Origin: Ruminococcus sp. zg-924
GTDB taxonomy: Bacteria; Bacillota; Clostridia; Oscillospirales; Acutalibacteraceae
Assembly (NCBI RefSeq): GCF_024433635.1
Contig: NZ_WNJZ01000013.1
Span: forward strand, 1-64,000
Length of the DNA stretch: 64,000 nucleotides
Reading direction: 5' to 3'
The stretch's first letter is position 1. Each line of letters begins with the position of its first letter. Positions 1 to 7,926 of this stretch are shown here, one piece after another. The position numbers and the translations under genes are program-made. The notes beneath the pieces are model-generated. The model did not search any database. It had not been told where the DNA came from and saw only the letters and a program-made list of their open reading frames with translations.

Positions 1-155
1 TACAGTTTTCATAGCGGATAGATTCCTCCTGTTGCTTTTTTGGTTTAGCAACTTAACTGTAACACAGAGGTTCTCTATTCGCTATACTTTTTTTGCTTTT
101 TGTAACACATCAATTGTAATCCTACACCCCCACAAAATTGGTTACAAAATTTTAT

Positions 156-184
156 TTGATTTTTACATTTCATAAGTGTATAAT
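156..184 (+). promoter_or_regulatory. sigma-70-type promoter of the lipoprotein gene
   Basis: TTGATT at 156-161 and a perfect TATAAT at 179-184 are separated by 17 bp. The lipoprotein start codon follows about 100 bp downstream. The rest of 1-282 is AT-rich non-coding sequence with no other feature I can support. Confidence 0.6.
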
Positions 185-282
185 TATTGTGTATTTATCT
201 GCCGTATTTCAGCGACAATGTTGCCGGATAAAAAACTATGGACCGGCATTAATGCTGCTATCGGCATTCGGAGGATATTAAT

Positions 283-1446
283 ATGAAAAAGAGATTTATT
301 TTAACCTCTTTGGCTTTTATATTGACTGCTTCCACACTGTTTGGCTGCTCTTGTATGAGCAATGAGCAGAACAAGATTGCAAAAGAAAACGAAAGCGTTT
401 CTAAAACAATCGCCGAGGAATATCTGAAGTCTAACTATGAAAACGGCACAGTGAACAGCTTAAGCTGCATAACCTACACGCCAAAGGAAAGCGCACTTGG
501 CAGCCGCAAGGCAAGCAATTATGTAAGAGCGTCGGCAACGGTAAATGACAAAAACTTTTATATACTTGTAAACACAGACTCAAAGCAGTGTCTTGACAAC
601 TACAATTCCGATGACGTCAAGGAAATGATCAAGCAGCGTGCGGCGGCAGCTCTGCCAAACAGCACTCCGGCTGATATTACTGCAGAGATTTTTGCAAACA
701 TTGTTCCGGATGATATAAACGGCAACGATTACGAGGGGTATTTAAGCATTACCGATAAGACCGCCGACGATATACTGACAAGCGGCAACTACTCGGTGAA
801 TGTGACCTGCTCATACATTGACGATACGGCTGATTTTTCAGCAATTGACACCTCGTCATTTCTTCCGCAAAATGCTAAGTTCGGCAGTGTTACCCTTACA
901 TATTTAAATTACAAAGATGAAGCCCGTTTCCGCAGCGGCGGCAACGCATCATACACACTCAACGACAGCTTTACTTCAAGCTTTGACGGCTCCTCAGGTC
1001 AGCCTCAAAACGAGTACAAGGCTTACACCTCAATATCCGTTGACGATGTTGAAATTGCCTGGGATTCCACTAAGCTTGATCTAACCGTTGGCAAAGCTGA
1101 CGATACTCCTGAGCCAGAGATAAAAAACGAGGATTACCCAAACCTTGTATTTAAGCCAAAGAGCGACAATGCGATTGAGATTAATTACAAGCTGCTTGAT
1201 AAAGCAGAAGGCGTCGGTGACATTGATTTTTATTTTGACGGAACACTTTACGGCAGCTACGGAATTTTGAATGACAGTCAGAACATTCTAAACCCGAACA
1301 CAGTAATGGAAATTAACGAAACCAGAAGCGGAGTTAATTTTGTTCCGTTCACGTTTGCCCACGATGAAGGCAGTTTCACACTTGCTATTTACACAGGTGA
1401 AGAGAGCAACACGCTTTCTGAGCTTGTAAGTGGTTTCCAAAAATAA
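283..1446 (+). CDS. putative lipoprotein of unknown function
   Basis: A 387-aa exported protein. Residues 1-21 form a signal peptide (basic start, hydrophobic core) ending in the lipobox L19-F-G-C22, so it should be lipidated on Cys22 and anchored on the outer face of the membrane. The remainder is hydrophilic and Asp/Asn/Ser-rich with no enzyme motif I recognise. The start is well set by a CGGAGG site upstream. It has its own promoter and is closed by a strong terminator, so it is monocistronic. It belongs to the chromosomal flank, not the mobile element. Function unknown. Confidence 0.8.
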   Translation: MKKRFILTSLAFILTASTLFGCSCMSNEQNKIAKENESVSKTIAEEYLKSNYENGTVNSLSCITYTPKESALGSRKASNYVRASATVNDKNFYILVNTDSKQCLDNYNSDDVKEMIKQRAAAALPNSTPADITAEIFANIVPDDINGNDYEGYLSITDKTADDILTSGNYSVNVTCSYIDDTADFSAIDTSSFLPQNAKFGSVTLTYLNYKDEARFRSGGNASYTLNDSFTSSFDGSSGQPQNEYKAYTSISVDDVEIAWDSTKLDLTVGKADDTPEPEIKNEDYPNLVFKPKSDNAIEINYKLLDKAEGVGDIDFYFDGTLYGSYGILNDSQNILNPNTVMEINETRSGVNFVPFTFAHDEGSFTLAIYTGEESNTLSELVSGFQK

Positions 1447-1452
1447 TACACA

Positions 1453-1500
1453 GCCGCACCTCAGCGTTGAAGTATGCTGCGGTGCGGCGTTTTATTTTTA
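1453..1500 (+). terminator. rho-independent terminator after the lipoprotein gene
   Basis: GC-rich inverted repeat with arms GCCGCACCTCAGC and GCTGCGGTGCGGC (one mismatch), followed by GTTTTATTTTTA. It starts a few bases past the lipoprotein stop codon. Confidence 0.85.
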
Positions 1501-1515
1501 TATTGCTGACAAATC

Positions 1516-1543
1516 TTGACAAACCTTGTATAACTGATAGAAT
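1516..1543 (+). promoter_or_regulatory. sigma-70-type promoter of the DUF4203 gene
   Basis: Consensus TTGACA at 1516-1521 and TAGAAT at 1538-1543 with a 16-bp spacer, about 45 bp ahead of the start codon at 1588. Confidence 0.65.
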
Positions 1544-1587
1544 ATATTTATTCTTTTCAAAATTTAAATTCAATTCGGAGGTCACAA

Positions 1588-2226
1588 ATGATTGAATATT
1601 TAACAAATTACTTTTCGGCTTTTCAGCCGCAATCGCAGGAACAATTCACAATATTTGTTGTTATTTCAATGATTTTCTCTGCGCTGAGCATCTTTCTTGG
1701 CTACAAGCTCACAAAGCTGTGGTCAACTTTAGCAGGCGGAGGAATCGGTTTTATCGGCGGCTACATAATCGGCAGCATTATCTGGAACAACAGCGGAGCC
1801 GCCCTTATTTGTGCAATCGTACTTGCGCTTATTTTAGGCGCACTTGCATTTTTCATTTACAAGGCAGGAGTATTTCTGCTGTGCGGCGTTTCGGTATTTT
1901 TGTTGACCTATTCGGCGCTGTCAACATTTATTGACATACCAATTCTAACTCTTATACTGTCAATTGTTGCAGGAATAATAGCAGGCGTACTATCAATTAT
2001 TCTGCTTCGTCCGTTTATTATAATCACAACGGCAATCAGCGGAAGCTTTGGCTTTGCACATTCGCTGTTCTCGCTATTTCCTGCGTCAACAGCAGTTCCG
2101 GGTTTGCCCACCGCAGCTGCAACAGCAAAATTTCTTGGTCTTTCGTGGCCGATAATGCTTGTCGGCGCAGTTTTGTCAATAATAGGTATAATTGTGCAGT
2201 TTGTTTCAACAAAGAAGCACGGATAA
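1588..2226 (+). CDS. DUF4203/TMEM198-like polytopic membrane protein
   Basis: A 212-aa integral membrane protein with about seven hydrophobic segments. The run of small residues in the first half (repeated Gly-Gly, IIG and GF motifs) is typical of the DUF4203 (TMEM198/TM7SF3-like) family. The family has no assigned biochemical role in bacteria. An AATTCGGAGGTCAC ribosome site precedes the ATG. It stands alone between its own promoter and a palindromic terminator in the chromosomal flank. Family assignment is by overall pattern and is fairly confident; function is unknown. Confidence 0.75.
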   Translation: MIEYLTNYFSAFQPQSQEQFTIFVVISMIFSALSIFLGYKLTKLWSTLAGGGIGFIGGYIIGSIIWNNSGAALICAIVLALILGALAFFIYKAGVFLLCGVSVFLLTYSALSTFIDIPILTLILSIVAGIIAGVLSIILLRPFIIITTAISGSFGFAHSLFSLFPASTAVPGLPTAAATAKFLGLSWPIMLVGAVLSIIGIIVQFVSTKKHG

Positions 2227-2242
2227 TAGTAGAATAACAGCA

Positions 2243-2278
2243 CACAACGCCCCTCGGTTTTATCCGAGGGGCGTTGTG
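2243..2278. terminator. bidirectional hairpin between convergent genes
   Basis: Perfect 15-bp inverted repeat, arms CACAACGCCCCTCGG (2243-2257) and CCGAGGGGCGTTGTG (2264-2278), six-base loop. It lies between the DUF4203 gene and the DUF4250 gene, which converge. There is no U-run, so it may act as a barrier or RNA-stability hairpin instead of a classic intrinsic terminator. Confidence 0.7.
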
Positions 2279-2285
2279 CGTGGGG

Positions 2286-2462
2286 CTAAACAAAACGATT
2301 CAGCGCAGCGTCGTATTCATAATCTATTGAAGCAAGCTTGCTTTTTATCTCCTCTAAATCAACGCAAAGCGCAGCTCCAAGCTCCTCAAGGGAAGGATAA
2401 AAGTCCCTGAGCTGAGTGTTAATATATGATAACAAAATAGTCGGATCATTTGGGATTGACAT
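2286..2462 (-). CDS. DUF4250 family small protein
   Basis: A 58-aa protein starting MSIPNDPTILLSYINTQL and ending LNRFV. Its Asn-Thr-Gln-Leu-Arg-Asp stretch and the closing IDYEYD motif match the pattern I know as DUF4250, a short soluble family common in Clostridia and without a known function. AAAGGAG precedes the ATG, and a consensus promoter (TTGACC-17-TATAAT) lies directly upstream. Small but clearly real on start signals, promoter and family pattern. Confidence 0.8.
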   Translation of the reverse strand: MSIPNDPTILLSYINTQLRDFYPSLEELGAALCVDLEEIKSKLASIDYEYDAALNRFV

Positions 2463-2491
2463 ATTTGTTCTCCTTTCACGCTTTTATCTTT

Positions 2492-2520
2492 ATTATACAC
2501 ACAGCATTATCTGTGGTCAA
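2492..2520 (-). promoter_or_regulatory. promoter of the DUF4250 gene
   Basis: Reading the minus strand, TTGACC (2520-2515) and TATAAT (2497-2492) are separated by 17 bp, about 30 bp before the DUF4250 start codon. Confidence 0.7.
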
Positions 2521-2636
2521 ATTTAATTGGCTTGTAAAAGTAATTGATAAACCGGGATTTGTCAATGGGTCTACATATATTCTTCTTTAACTTTGTCAAT
2601 CGTTTTTCCGCCGATACCAAAATTTTCATCTGATGG

Positions 2637-3299
2637 TTACTTTTTAGCTAATTTATAGCTCTCATCAATTCTGCGGCAAATTTCCTCAGTAGATATCGAT
2701 TTATCCAAAATAATGGTGTACCAACTCTTTTTATTCATATGCCAGCCTGGAAAATAGCATTTGTGATCTATGGTCTGGTTCATTTGCTCTTGTTGCAAGC
2801 GCAAATCAATAATCTCTACAACTTCATTTGAAGGTAAGCCAAGTTTATCTTTTGATACTGTTAGAATCAAACCATACCATTTTTTGCTGTCTTTTCTCCT
2901 CCATACAGCATTGTCTGAGAATTTAACCCACAAAAACTCAAGCTCATCGCCATAAGTATCTCGCACATAGTCAATTATCTCCAACGCCTGTTCCGCTTTG
3001 AACACAGACAACTCATAACATTCATCAGCAATCAACCTAAGGACACTTTCTATTTCAGCTCTCACTTCTCCAACAAAAGTTCCGGTTGCATTGGTTTTGT
3101 ATAAGATATAAGGTTCATTCGTCTCGTTTTCGATAAGATTTGTTTCAACATTCCCATTCTCAGAAATAAAAATATGCAATGTAAAAGTATTTTCCATAAT
3201 GGCGGTATCATAAATCCAGCAATTATCTTTTAATTCAAAGCCATAGCATTTCAGATTATTTATATTCAATTTTCTACCATAGAAAATGTCTTCAAACAT
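2637..3299 (-). CDS. MmcQ/YjbR-type protein
   Basis: A 220-aa protein. The C-terminal half (about 115-220) has the MmcQ/YjbR (DUF419) signature: the segment FSDNAVWRRKDSKKWYGLI, a VEIIDLR strand, then CYFPGWHMNKKSWYTIIL and a closing helix. The fold is a double-wing/CyaY-like structure proposed to bind DNA. The first 100 residues are an additional N-terminal part, as in the longer two-part members. Last protein-coding gene of the chromosomal flank. Role in the cell not established. Confidence 0.75.
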   Translation of the reverse strand: MFEDIFYGRKLNINNLKCYGFELKDNCWIYDTAIMENTFTLHIFISENGNVETNLIENETNEPYILYKTNATGTFVGEVRAEIESVLRLIADECYELSVFKAEQALEIIDYVRDTYGDELEFLWVKFSDNAVWRRKDSKKWYGLILTVSKDKLGLPSNEVVEIIDLRLQQEQMNQTIDHKCYFPGWHMNKKSWYTIILDKSISTEEICRRIDESYKLAKK

Positions 3300-3582
3300 T
3301 TTACTCCTACCCCACCTCTAAATACCGGTTGTGCAAACACCGATTAGTCATAGAAATATTATATCTTAGTCCAAAGCAACGGTCAACATCATTTAAGAAG
3401 TTTGAGTAACACCTTCCATTTCAGCTTACAACAAGTTCTCAGTTTTAAAATCAATTTACCGTTTTTCAAAAACCATAATATAAGTCGTCATATTTCTTAT
3501 TCTCAAACGTTTTGTTTCAAACATTTCATCACTCCAGAAAATCAAATTTGCTTAATTTAAATTATACCATATCAATAAAAAA
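3300..3582. other. non-coding, AT-rich, no feature seen
   Basis: Apart from leader sequence of the neighbouring minus-strand gene I see no ORF with start signals and no stable hairpin until the tRNA terminator at 3583. Confidence 0.5.
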
Positions 3583-3608
3583 AAGAGAGTAGAAAACTCT
3601 ACTCTCTT
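3583..3608 (-). terminator. terminator of the tRNA-Asn gene
   Basis: On the minus strand an 11-bp perfect stem (AAGAGAGTAGA / TCTACTCTCTT) is followed by a run of eight T. It lies directly after the CCA end of the tRNA sequence and so belongs to the original tRNA transcript. Confidence 0.8.
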
Positions 3609-3609
3609 G

Positions 3610-3666
3610 TGGCTCCCCCAACTGGGCTCGAACCAGTGACATCATGATTAACAGTCATGCGCTCTC
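3610..3666 (-). tRNA. tRNA-Asn(GTT), 3' part only (gene split by element insertion)
   Basis: The minus strand carries the 3' side of the D stem (GAGC), a complete anticodon arm CATGA-CTGTTAA-TCATG with anticodon GTT (Asn), the variable region, a TpsiC arm with GGTTCGAGCC, the acceptor 3' strand GGGGGA, discriminator G and encoded CCA. The expected 5' acceptor strand (TCCCCC) and D loop are absent: upstream sequence after about 3666 no longer matches a tRNA. The 5' half should lie at the far end of the element. This copy cannot make a functional tRNA as it stands. Confidence 0.85.
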
Positions 3667-3672
3667 GCAGAC
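3660..3672. other. left attachment junction of the mobile element (attL candidate)
   Basis: The point where tRNA-Asn sequence stops (within GCGCTCTCGCAG) coincides with the end of the element that carries the recombinase gene. The exact crossover dinucleotide cannot be fixed from one end. A 7-bp inverted repeat (ACTGCAA 3722-3728, TTGCAGT 3745-3751) just inside could be part of the recombinase-binding site or the recombinase terminator. Confidence 0.55.
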
Positions 3673-3801
3673 GTTAATTCGTACATCATAGTAAATGGTT
3701 TGTTGCCTTGAGGGATATCGCACTGCAACAGTTTACGTACCTGATTGCAGTTTTATTCTTGCGTTATTATACACGCTTTGGTGTATTCTGTCAACCCCTG
3801 C

Positions 3802-5424
3802 TTACGATGCCAAGAACTGCTGATATGAAGCGTTCATTAAGATTTGTATTTCGTATCCTCTGGAGATGGACACTTGGCTTAGTAATTCGTCAGCTATCAT
3901 TCGCTTTCTTTCGAGTGATGCTTTGTCAAACTCATCAGCCCAGCTTACGAATTGGTTATAGTAATAATCAATCCTGCCCATTTCAGATTCTTCGTTTGCT
4001 AATCTGATTTCAAGTTCTTTAATTTCGGCTTTGTTGTCAGCAATCTTCTTTTTACTTCTTTCGATTGCTACAGCTAATACATCCGGAGTGAACTTGCTAT
4101 CCCCTATCAGCGCGTTGGCAATTTCCTCTGTCAATTCACCGAGTTTCATCTTTTGGGACTCGGTTTCTTTCTCGAGGGTTTTGATTTGCTTTTTTATATC
4201 AGTCATCTGCGCCTTGAATTTTGATTCGAGAGCAACATCTCTCGGCGTCAGCTTAATCCTTTTAAAGCACTCTCGCATAAAGTCTATTACCTGACTGTCC
4301 ACTCTGCTTGCTACATAAGCACTTTGTCCGTCACAATCGTTTCTCTTCATTGCTTTTCCTGAACAGATATATCGGAAACGTCTTGGTGTTTCATGTCTGA
4401 CTCCATCCTTTGTGGTGTAGTGGTCAACATAACTTGTAGCGTTGAGCTTCTTGCCGCAATGGGCACAATATAAGGTGCCGGATAACATTGAGGAGGCTTT
4501 TGTATAACGGGCGATGTCCTCTTTTTCCTCTGCTTTATAAGATCTGGCTTGCAGAATCTCTTGAGCACGGTTGTAGGTTTCATCTTCGACAATTTGGAGA
4601 TGTTCAAGTCTTGGTGATATAGTTTCTCCCTTGACTATGAATCCGCAGTAGAGTGGGTTCTGAAGAATTCGCTTGATTGTGATTGCCTGAAACTCGCTGC
4701 CTTTATGGGTTTTGATTTTCCTTGAATTCACATATTGAGCCATTACGAAGGTTCCTGCCCCTTCAGCCACCGTTTTATCGAAGATGGTTTTGACGATTGT
4801 TGCTTCTCTTGGTTCAACCTCAAGCGTCATCAGTTCCTTGCCACGCTTGTTAACCTGTCCGCTTTTTACGAGCTTATATCCAAACGGTGTTGTACCGCCT
4901 GTATATATACCCTGTTCGGTAAGCTGTCTGAGTCGTGTCTTAACTCTTGTGGAGGTTTTTCTACTCTCACCACCGGCTTGCCAGTAACGCATATAGTTGA
5001 TGAGATAATCGGCTTCACTCTCGAATCTCTGTTGACCTTCTTTGGTTGACCAGACTTCTACGCCCATACTGTTAAACCATTCTACAATAAACGGCGTTTC
5101 GTCTTGCTTTCTTCCAAGTCGGTCAAACATGAATACGAGAAGAACATCGAATTCGTGTCTTTCTGCTGCTGCCTTGAGTTCTTGGATTGCGTCACGGTTC
5201 TCGGCGCTAACTTTGAAGCCTGAAACACCTTTTTCCATAAACTCTTTTTTGAGCACCCATCCATTTTGACGTTCCGCAAACTCTCTACATTCTTGCTTTT
5301 GCATCGGAATGTCATCCTTATCAACCTGTCCTTTGGTCGAAACTCGGTAGAGACAATACACAGTTTTGAATGCTTTTTCTTCTCCAACTTTCTTTTCGGG
5401 AGTTCTACGATTCAGTTGAATCAT
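3802..5424 (-). CDS. large serine recombinase (integrase of the element)
   Basis: A 540-aa site-specific recombinase. The N-terminal resolvase domain holds the nucleophile Ser29 in YRVSTKGQ, the Arg-rich DRLGRKQDE motif near 102-110 and the EF/GVSGFK segment. A recombinase domain with TPFGYKLV follows (about 180-290). A zinc ribbon (CAHCGKK, later CSG and DCDG) and a C-terminal coiled coil (about 400-480) complete the usual large serine recombinase layout; the length is typical. GGAAGGGGGATTC precedes the ATG. It lies at the element end next to the broken tRNA-Asn, as expected for the enzyme that integrated the element. Large serine recombinases use a short core and normally do not rebuild the target gene. 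Confidence 0.93.
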   Translation of the reverse strand: MIQLNRRTPEKKVGEEKAFKTVYCLYRVSTKGQVDKDDIPMQKQECREFAERQNGWVLKKEFMEKGVSGFKVSAENRDAIQELKAAAERHEFDVLLVFMFDRLGRKQDETPFIVEWFNSMGVEVWSTKEGQQRFESEADYLINYMRYWQAGGESRKTSTRVKTRLRQLTEQGIYTGGTTPFGYKLVKSGQVNKRGKELMTLEVEPREATIVKTIFDKTVAEGAGTFVMAQYVNSRKIKTHKGSEFQAITIKRILQNPLYCGFIVKGETISPRLEHLQIVEDETYNRAQEILQARSYKAEEKEDIARYTKASSMLSGTLYCAHCGKKLNATSYVDHYTTKDGVRHETPRRFRYICSGKAMKRNDCDGQSAYVASRVDSQVIDFMRECFKRIKLTPRDVALESKFKAQMTDIKKQIKTLEKETESQKMKLGELTEEIANALIGDSKFTPDVLAVAIERSKKKIADNKAEIKELEIRLANEESEMGRIDYYYNQFVSWADEFDKASLERKRMIADELLSQVSISRGYEIQILMNASYQQFLAS

Positions 5425-5661
5425 TTTGAATCCCCCTTCCTAAATCCACATATGTTATTATTCTCTTGAACTGTGGCGAGCGGTTCAGTGATTATATTAG
5501 TACGTGATTTGCAAGTTAGTTGAGATTCAGCATTTAACTGATATGTAAATTTAATTGTATTCTGTGTGGTTGGTGTGAACATCTAATCAATCCTTTCTTT
5601 CTTGTTCGCACCCCACACTAACGGGTTTGTATTCAGATAACGAGATTTCTCGTCTATGTTC

Positions 5662-5670
5662 ATTATACCA
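5662..5670 (-). promoter_or_regulatory. extended -10 promoter candidate for the recombinase
   Basis: Minus-strand TGGTATAAT fits an extended -10; no good -35 is visible. The leader to the recombinase start contains GGTGTGAAC and GTTCGCACC, which can pair, and GGTGTGAACATCTAAT / GGTGCGAACATTAAAT occur as imperfect direct repeats at about 5571 and 5699. These may bind a regulator. Confidence 0.4.
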
Positions 5671-5722
5671 TAAATACTTTTAATATCCAGACCAATGAGG
5701 TGCGAACATTAAATATTTGTTT

Positions 5723-5890
5723 TTACGCAGCAGGCTTGATTCTTTTTTCATAGGCATCCGCAAGTCTTTTAGCAGCTTTTTGGATTCCACTTTGCTCACA
5801 TTCTTTAAGAAAGAAAACTGTCACACTTCCTATCTTCATAACATGGTCTTGATCAACATCGTTTCTTTTTTCAAACGGAACAAATGTCAT
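5723..5890 (-). CDS. small conserved mobile-element protein, unknown function
   Basis: A 55-aa protein (begins MTFVPFEKRNDVDQD, ends KRIKPAA). It overlaps the preceding small gene by an ATGA start-stop junction, so the two are translationally coupled. Charged and amphipathic with no membrane segment. Proteins of this size and pattern accompany recombinases on Clostridial conjugative elements; I cannot assign a function. Confidence 0.6.
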   Translation of the reverse strand: MTFVPFEKRNDVDQDHVMKIGSVTVFFLKECEQSGIQKAAKRLADAYEKRIKPAA

Positions 5891-6024
5891 TCGTTACCAC
5901 CTTTCTTTTTTCCAATTTCTATTTTGTTCATTTCTTCGTCTGCTCTCGAAGCTACATTACAAAGGCACATAATCAGAACACCTAAGAATGCGCCTACAAA
6001 CAATCCAATTATAAATCCTATCAT
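5887..6024 (-). CDS. DUF3789-like single-span membrane peptide
   Basis: A 45-aa peptide. Residues 2-24 form one hydrophobic helix with Gly and Cys (IIGLFVGAFLGVLIMCLCNV), followed by a short charged tail. This matches the small phage/ICE-associated family known as DUF3789, function unknown. GGAAAT precedes the ATG, and the stop overlaps the next start (ATGA). Confidence 0.6.
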   Translation of the reverse strand: MIGFIIGLFVGAFLGVLIMCLCNVASRADEEMNKIEIGKKKGGNE

Positions 6025-6039
6025 TTTATTTCCTTTCCT

Positions 6040-6369
6040 TTATATATAGAAGTTTTTGTCTAATGCTTTTTCAATTTCGTTTTGGCTCTTCCATGAAAGC
6101 GTTCCTATTCTTTTAATCAACCGCTTTTTATCAATTGTTCTTATTTGCTCTAAAAGTAAGGTCGAGTTTTTAGTGAGAAAACTCTCCTTTAACTTTACAT
6201 GCATAGGAACATAACTTTTCTTTCTGGTCGTCATAGGAGCAACTATCGTGGTAGAGCTGTATTTATTTCCGATGTCATTTTGTAAAATTACTACTGGTCT
6301 GACTCCACCCTGCTCACAACCTTTGACAGGATTTAAGTCAGCGTAATACACGTCACCTTTATGAATCAT
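6040..6369 (-). CDS. MazF/PemK-family endoribonuclease toxin, orphan
   Basis: A 109-aa protein with the PemK/MazF signature: the opening KGDVYYADLNPVKGCEQGG (the G-D and D-L-P/N region), RPVVILQND, then TTIVAPMTTRK and the late QIRTIDKKRL. These toxins are mRNA interferases with an SH3-like barrel. AGAGG lies upstream of the ATG. I find no MazE-like antitoxin: upstream is the 600-bp non-coding region, downstream a DUF3789-like peptide. Many Firmicutes elements carry such antitoxin-less MazF copies. Confidence 0.85.
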   Translation of the reverse strand: MIHKGDVYYADLNPVKGCEQGGVRPVVILQNDIGNKYSSTTIVAPMTTRKKSYVPMHVKLKESFLTKNSTLLLEQIRTIDKKRLIKRIGTLSWKSQNEIEKALDKNFYI

Positions 6370-6454
6370 AATTTACCTCTTAAATATGTATAAGGCAACA
6401 ACCACTTGGCTGATGCCTTATATTATCAATCATTATTTCTAATGTTGCACGATT

Positions 6455-6796
6455 GGACAGTCACTCTGCACATATATCTCCGTCAGCACACAGATCCGAG
6501 CCTCCTGGGAGTTGATGGTGTGCTTTTGCATCAATATATAGTATAGTCCTGCAAAGGAACTGTCCTTTGTCCGGTATTTATTCTCAATCCCCCTCGGACA
6601 ACGGGAACACTTAAAAGGTCATGCATTTGACTCCATTAGCCTTTCAGCTACTGCGAGGTTCTCTCGCAGCCACACTCATTGCCTGCGACGGTTTTATCAC
6701 GCTCGGACTGTGACTATGCGGAAGTATCATTATCCTCTCTGTTGGTTTTGGCTTTCTCGGAGTATGCCTCTCCGAGTCGAAGTCCTGAAGACCAAC
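6455..6796. other. highly structured non-coding region (sso-like origin or ncRNA candidate)
   Basis: At least five perfect 7-bp stems and one 9-bp stem with a wobble pair lie in 340 bp: GGACAGT 6455-6461 with ACTGTCC 6559-6565; AGCACAC 6485-6491 with GTGTGCT 6518-6524; TTGTCCG 6567-6573 with CGGACAA 6595-6601; CTGCGAG 6651-6657 with CTCGCAG 6663-6669; GTTGGTTTT 6741-6749 with AAGACCAAC 6788-6796, which encloses CTCGGAG 6756-6762 with CTCCGAG 6770-6776. No convincing ORF is present. Nested stems fit a single-strand origin or a structured RNA. The one wobble pair favours the plus strand as the folded strand. It matches no named RNA class I know. Confidence 0.5.
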
Positions 6797-6892
6797 GGTG
6801 TTCGCTTCTGTAGCTCACAACAGAAAGAAAGTATTTTAAATGCTGATATTAAATTTTCAAAAAACAACATCCTGCTCTTCTTTCCGGCGAGT

Positions 6893-6934
6893 TAAAGAAA
6901 AACAGGCAGAAGTTTTTAACGCTTCCACCTGTTT
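6893..6934 (-). terminator. terminator of the sigma-like gene
   Basis: On the minus strand, AAACAGG/CCTGTTT plus an inner GAAG/CTTC stem is followed by TTTTTCTTT, about 70 bp after the stop codon of the gene at 7007. Confidence 0.75.
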
Positions 6935-7006
6935 GGACACTAAGAGCAGATTTTTTAAGTGTAATTTTAAAAAAATTTATTAAATTTTAATTTTTCAGCA
7001 CTTTAA

Positions 7007-7486
7007 CTAAAAATCAATAATCTTTTTATACAACATGGTATGTAAATTATTTTTTGCATACCATAGCGAATACCATATCGCTGTAGAAGAACAGCCCTCA
7101 TATTCTGCTATTTCTCTAAGTTTCAATCCGTCAAAATAATACATATACACTCTCCTACGTTGTTTTTCTTTCAGGCTGTCTATTGCCTTATGTAATTCTG
7201 CATTACTAATTTTCTTCAGTACCGCCTCATCCATGGCGATAGACTTGAATAAACTTTTTTCATACAGCTTATTCTCTGTCGTTTCGGACTTTTCGTTATG
7301 TCTGCGAGCTTTTCTGCCTTGAGCAGAGTCATCTCTATGGTTTTTATTAAGCTCGTTATAAACTTCTTCACTGATTTCTATTTCAATATCCGAATCGTTA
7401 TCAATAATTAATTTTGCGAAGTATTTAATTACTCCATTTTCTTCTTCGATTCTGCATTCATAGTTATCAGAAATATCTTTACTCAA
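7007..7486 (-). CDS. sigma-70-like (region 4) regulatory protein of the element
   Basis: About 159 aa. The C-terminal third (KEKQRRRVYMYYFDGLKLREIAEY, then a second helix SSTAIWYSLWYAKNNL) is a sigma region 4 type helix-turn-helix, as in the small sigma-like regulators of Gram-positive conjugative elements. The first 90 residues are acidic and resemble nothing I know. Start choice: an ATG at 7501 has no ribosome site. A TTG at 7486 sits 8 nt after GGAGG, which itself overlaps that ATG, so TTG is preferred. It probably drives or modulates element transcription. Its own terminator follows. Confidence 0.7.
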   Translation of the reverse strand: MSKDISDNYECRIEEENGVIKYFAKLIIDNDSDIEIEISEEVYNELNKNHRDDSAQGRKARRHNEKSETTENKLYEKSLFKSIAMDEAVLKKISNAELHKAIDSLKEKQRRRVYMYYFDGLKLREIAEYEGCSSTAIWYSLWYAKNNLHTMLYKKIIDF

Positions 7487-7849
7487 AATGAGTTCCTCCA
7501 TTCAATTTGAAATTCTTTAGTTTCAAACTGAACCGGAGGAGCACGGATTTTTCTGCTTCTGTGAAAAATAAAGAGAAATAACAAAAAATCACATAACATA
7601 TGAGATGAATTTGTCGAACAAAAAAGCGCTGCATCGTCAGTTGACAATACAACGCTAAAATTGCTGAATATTCTACTTAATATTTCGTTTTTTCTATTTA
7701 AATAAGATTTTAAGTCAACGTATTTTGTAAAAATTTCCACCACTAAACATAATAGCAGTTGTTCTTACATTATTTTGTCGAAAATAAGTTTAAGTGATAT
7801 TATTAAACAGCCTATTATAAAACACTGTCAAGTTCTATATAAATACCAA
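7487..7849. other. non-coding gap upstream of the sigma-like gene
   Basis: An open frame on the minus strand covers 7483-7743, but it lacks a ribosome site, overlaps the sigma-like gene and has no protein-like pattern. I treat the stretch as non-coding and see no clear promoter in it. Confidence 0.4.
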
Positions 7850-7892
7850 GGCGAGCTCAAAACTCATTATGAGCTTTGAACTCGCCCCTTTT
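7850..7892 (+). terminator. hairpin with T-run downstream of the VWA gene
   Basis: GGCGAG...CTCGCC with an inner near-palindrome (AGCTCAAAACTCAT / ATGAGCTTTGAACT), followed on the plus strand by CCTTTTTACT. It sits just past the stop of the minus-strand VWA gene and may stop transcription in both directions. Confidence 0.6.
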
Positions 7893-7926
7893 TACTATAA
7901 TTTTGTTTTACATAAGTTGTAATTTA

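Noticed and set aside
3601-3666. A complete tRNA gene
   Set aside because: The 5' acceptor strand and the D loop are missing; only the 3' part can be folded.
6040-6369. Complete MazEF toxin-antitoxin pair
   Set aside because: No MazE-like frame lies upstream or downstream, so only the toxin is called.
6710-6895. Plus-strand ORF of 61 codons
   Set aside because: It runs through the nested hairpins, has no ribosome site and no protein-like composition.
7487-7743. Minus-strand ORF of 86 codons ahead of the sigma-like gene
   Set aside because: No ribosome site, overlaps the better supported gene, low-complexity hydrophobic stretch of the kind seen in random AT-rich DNA.
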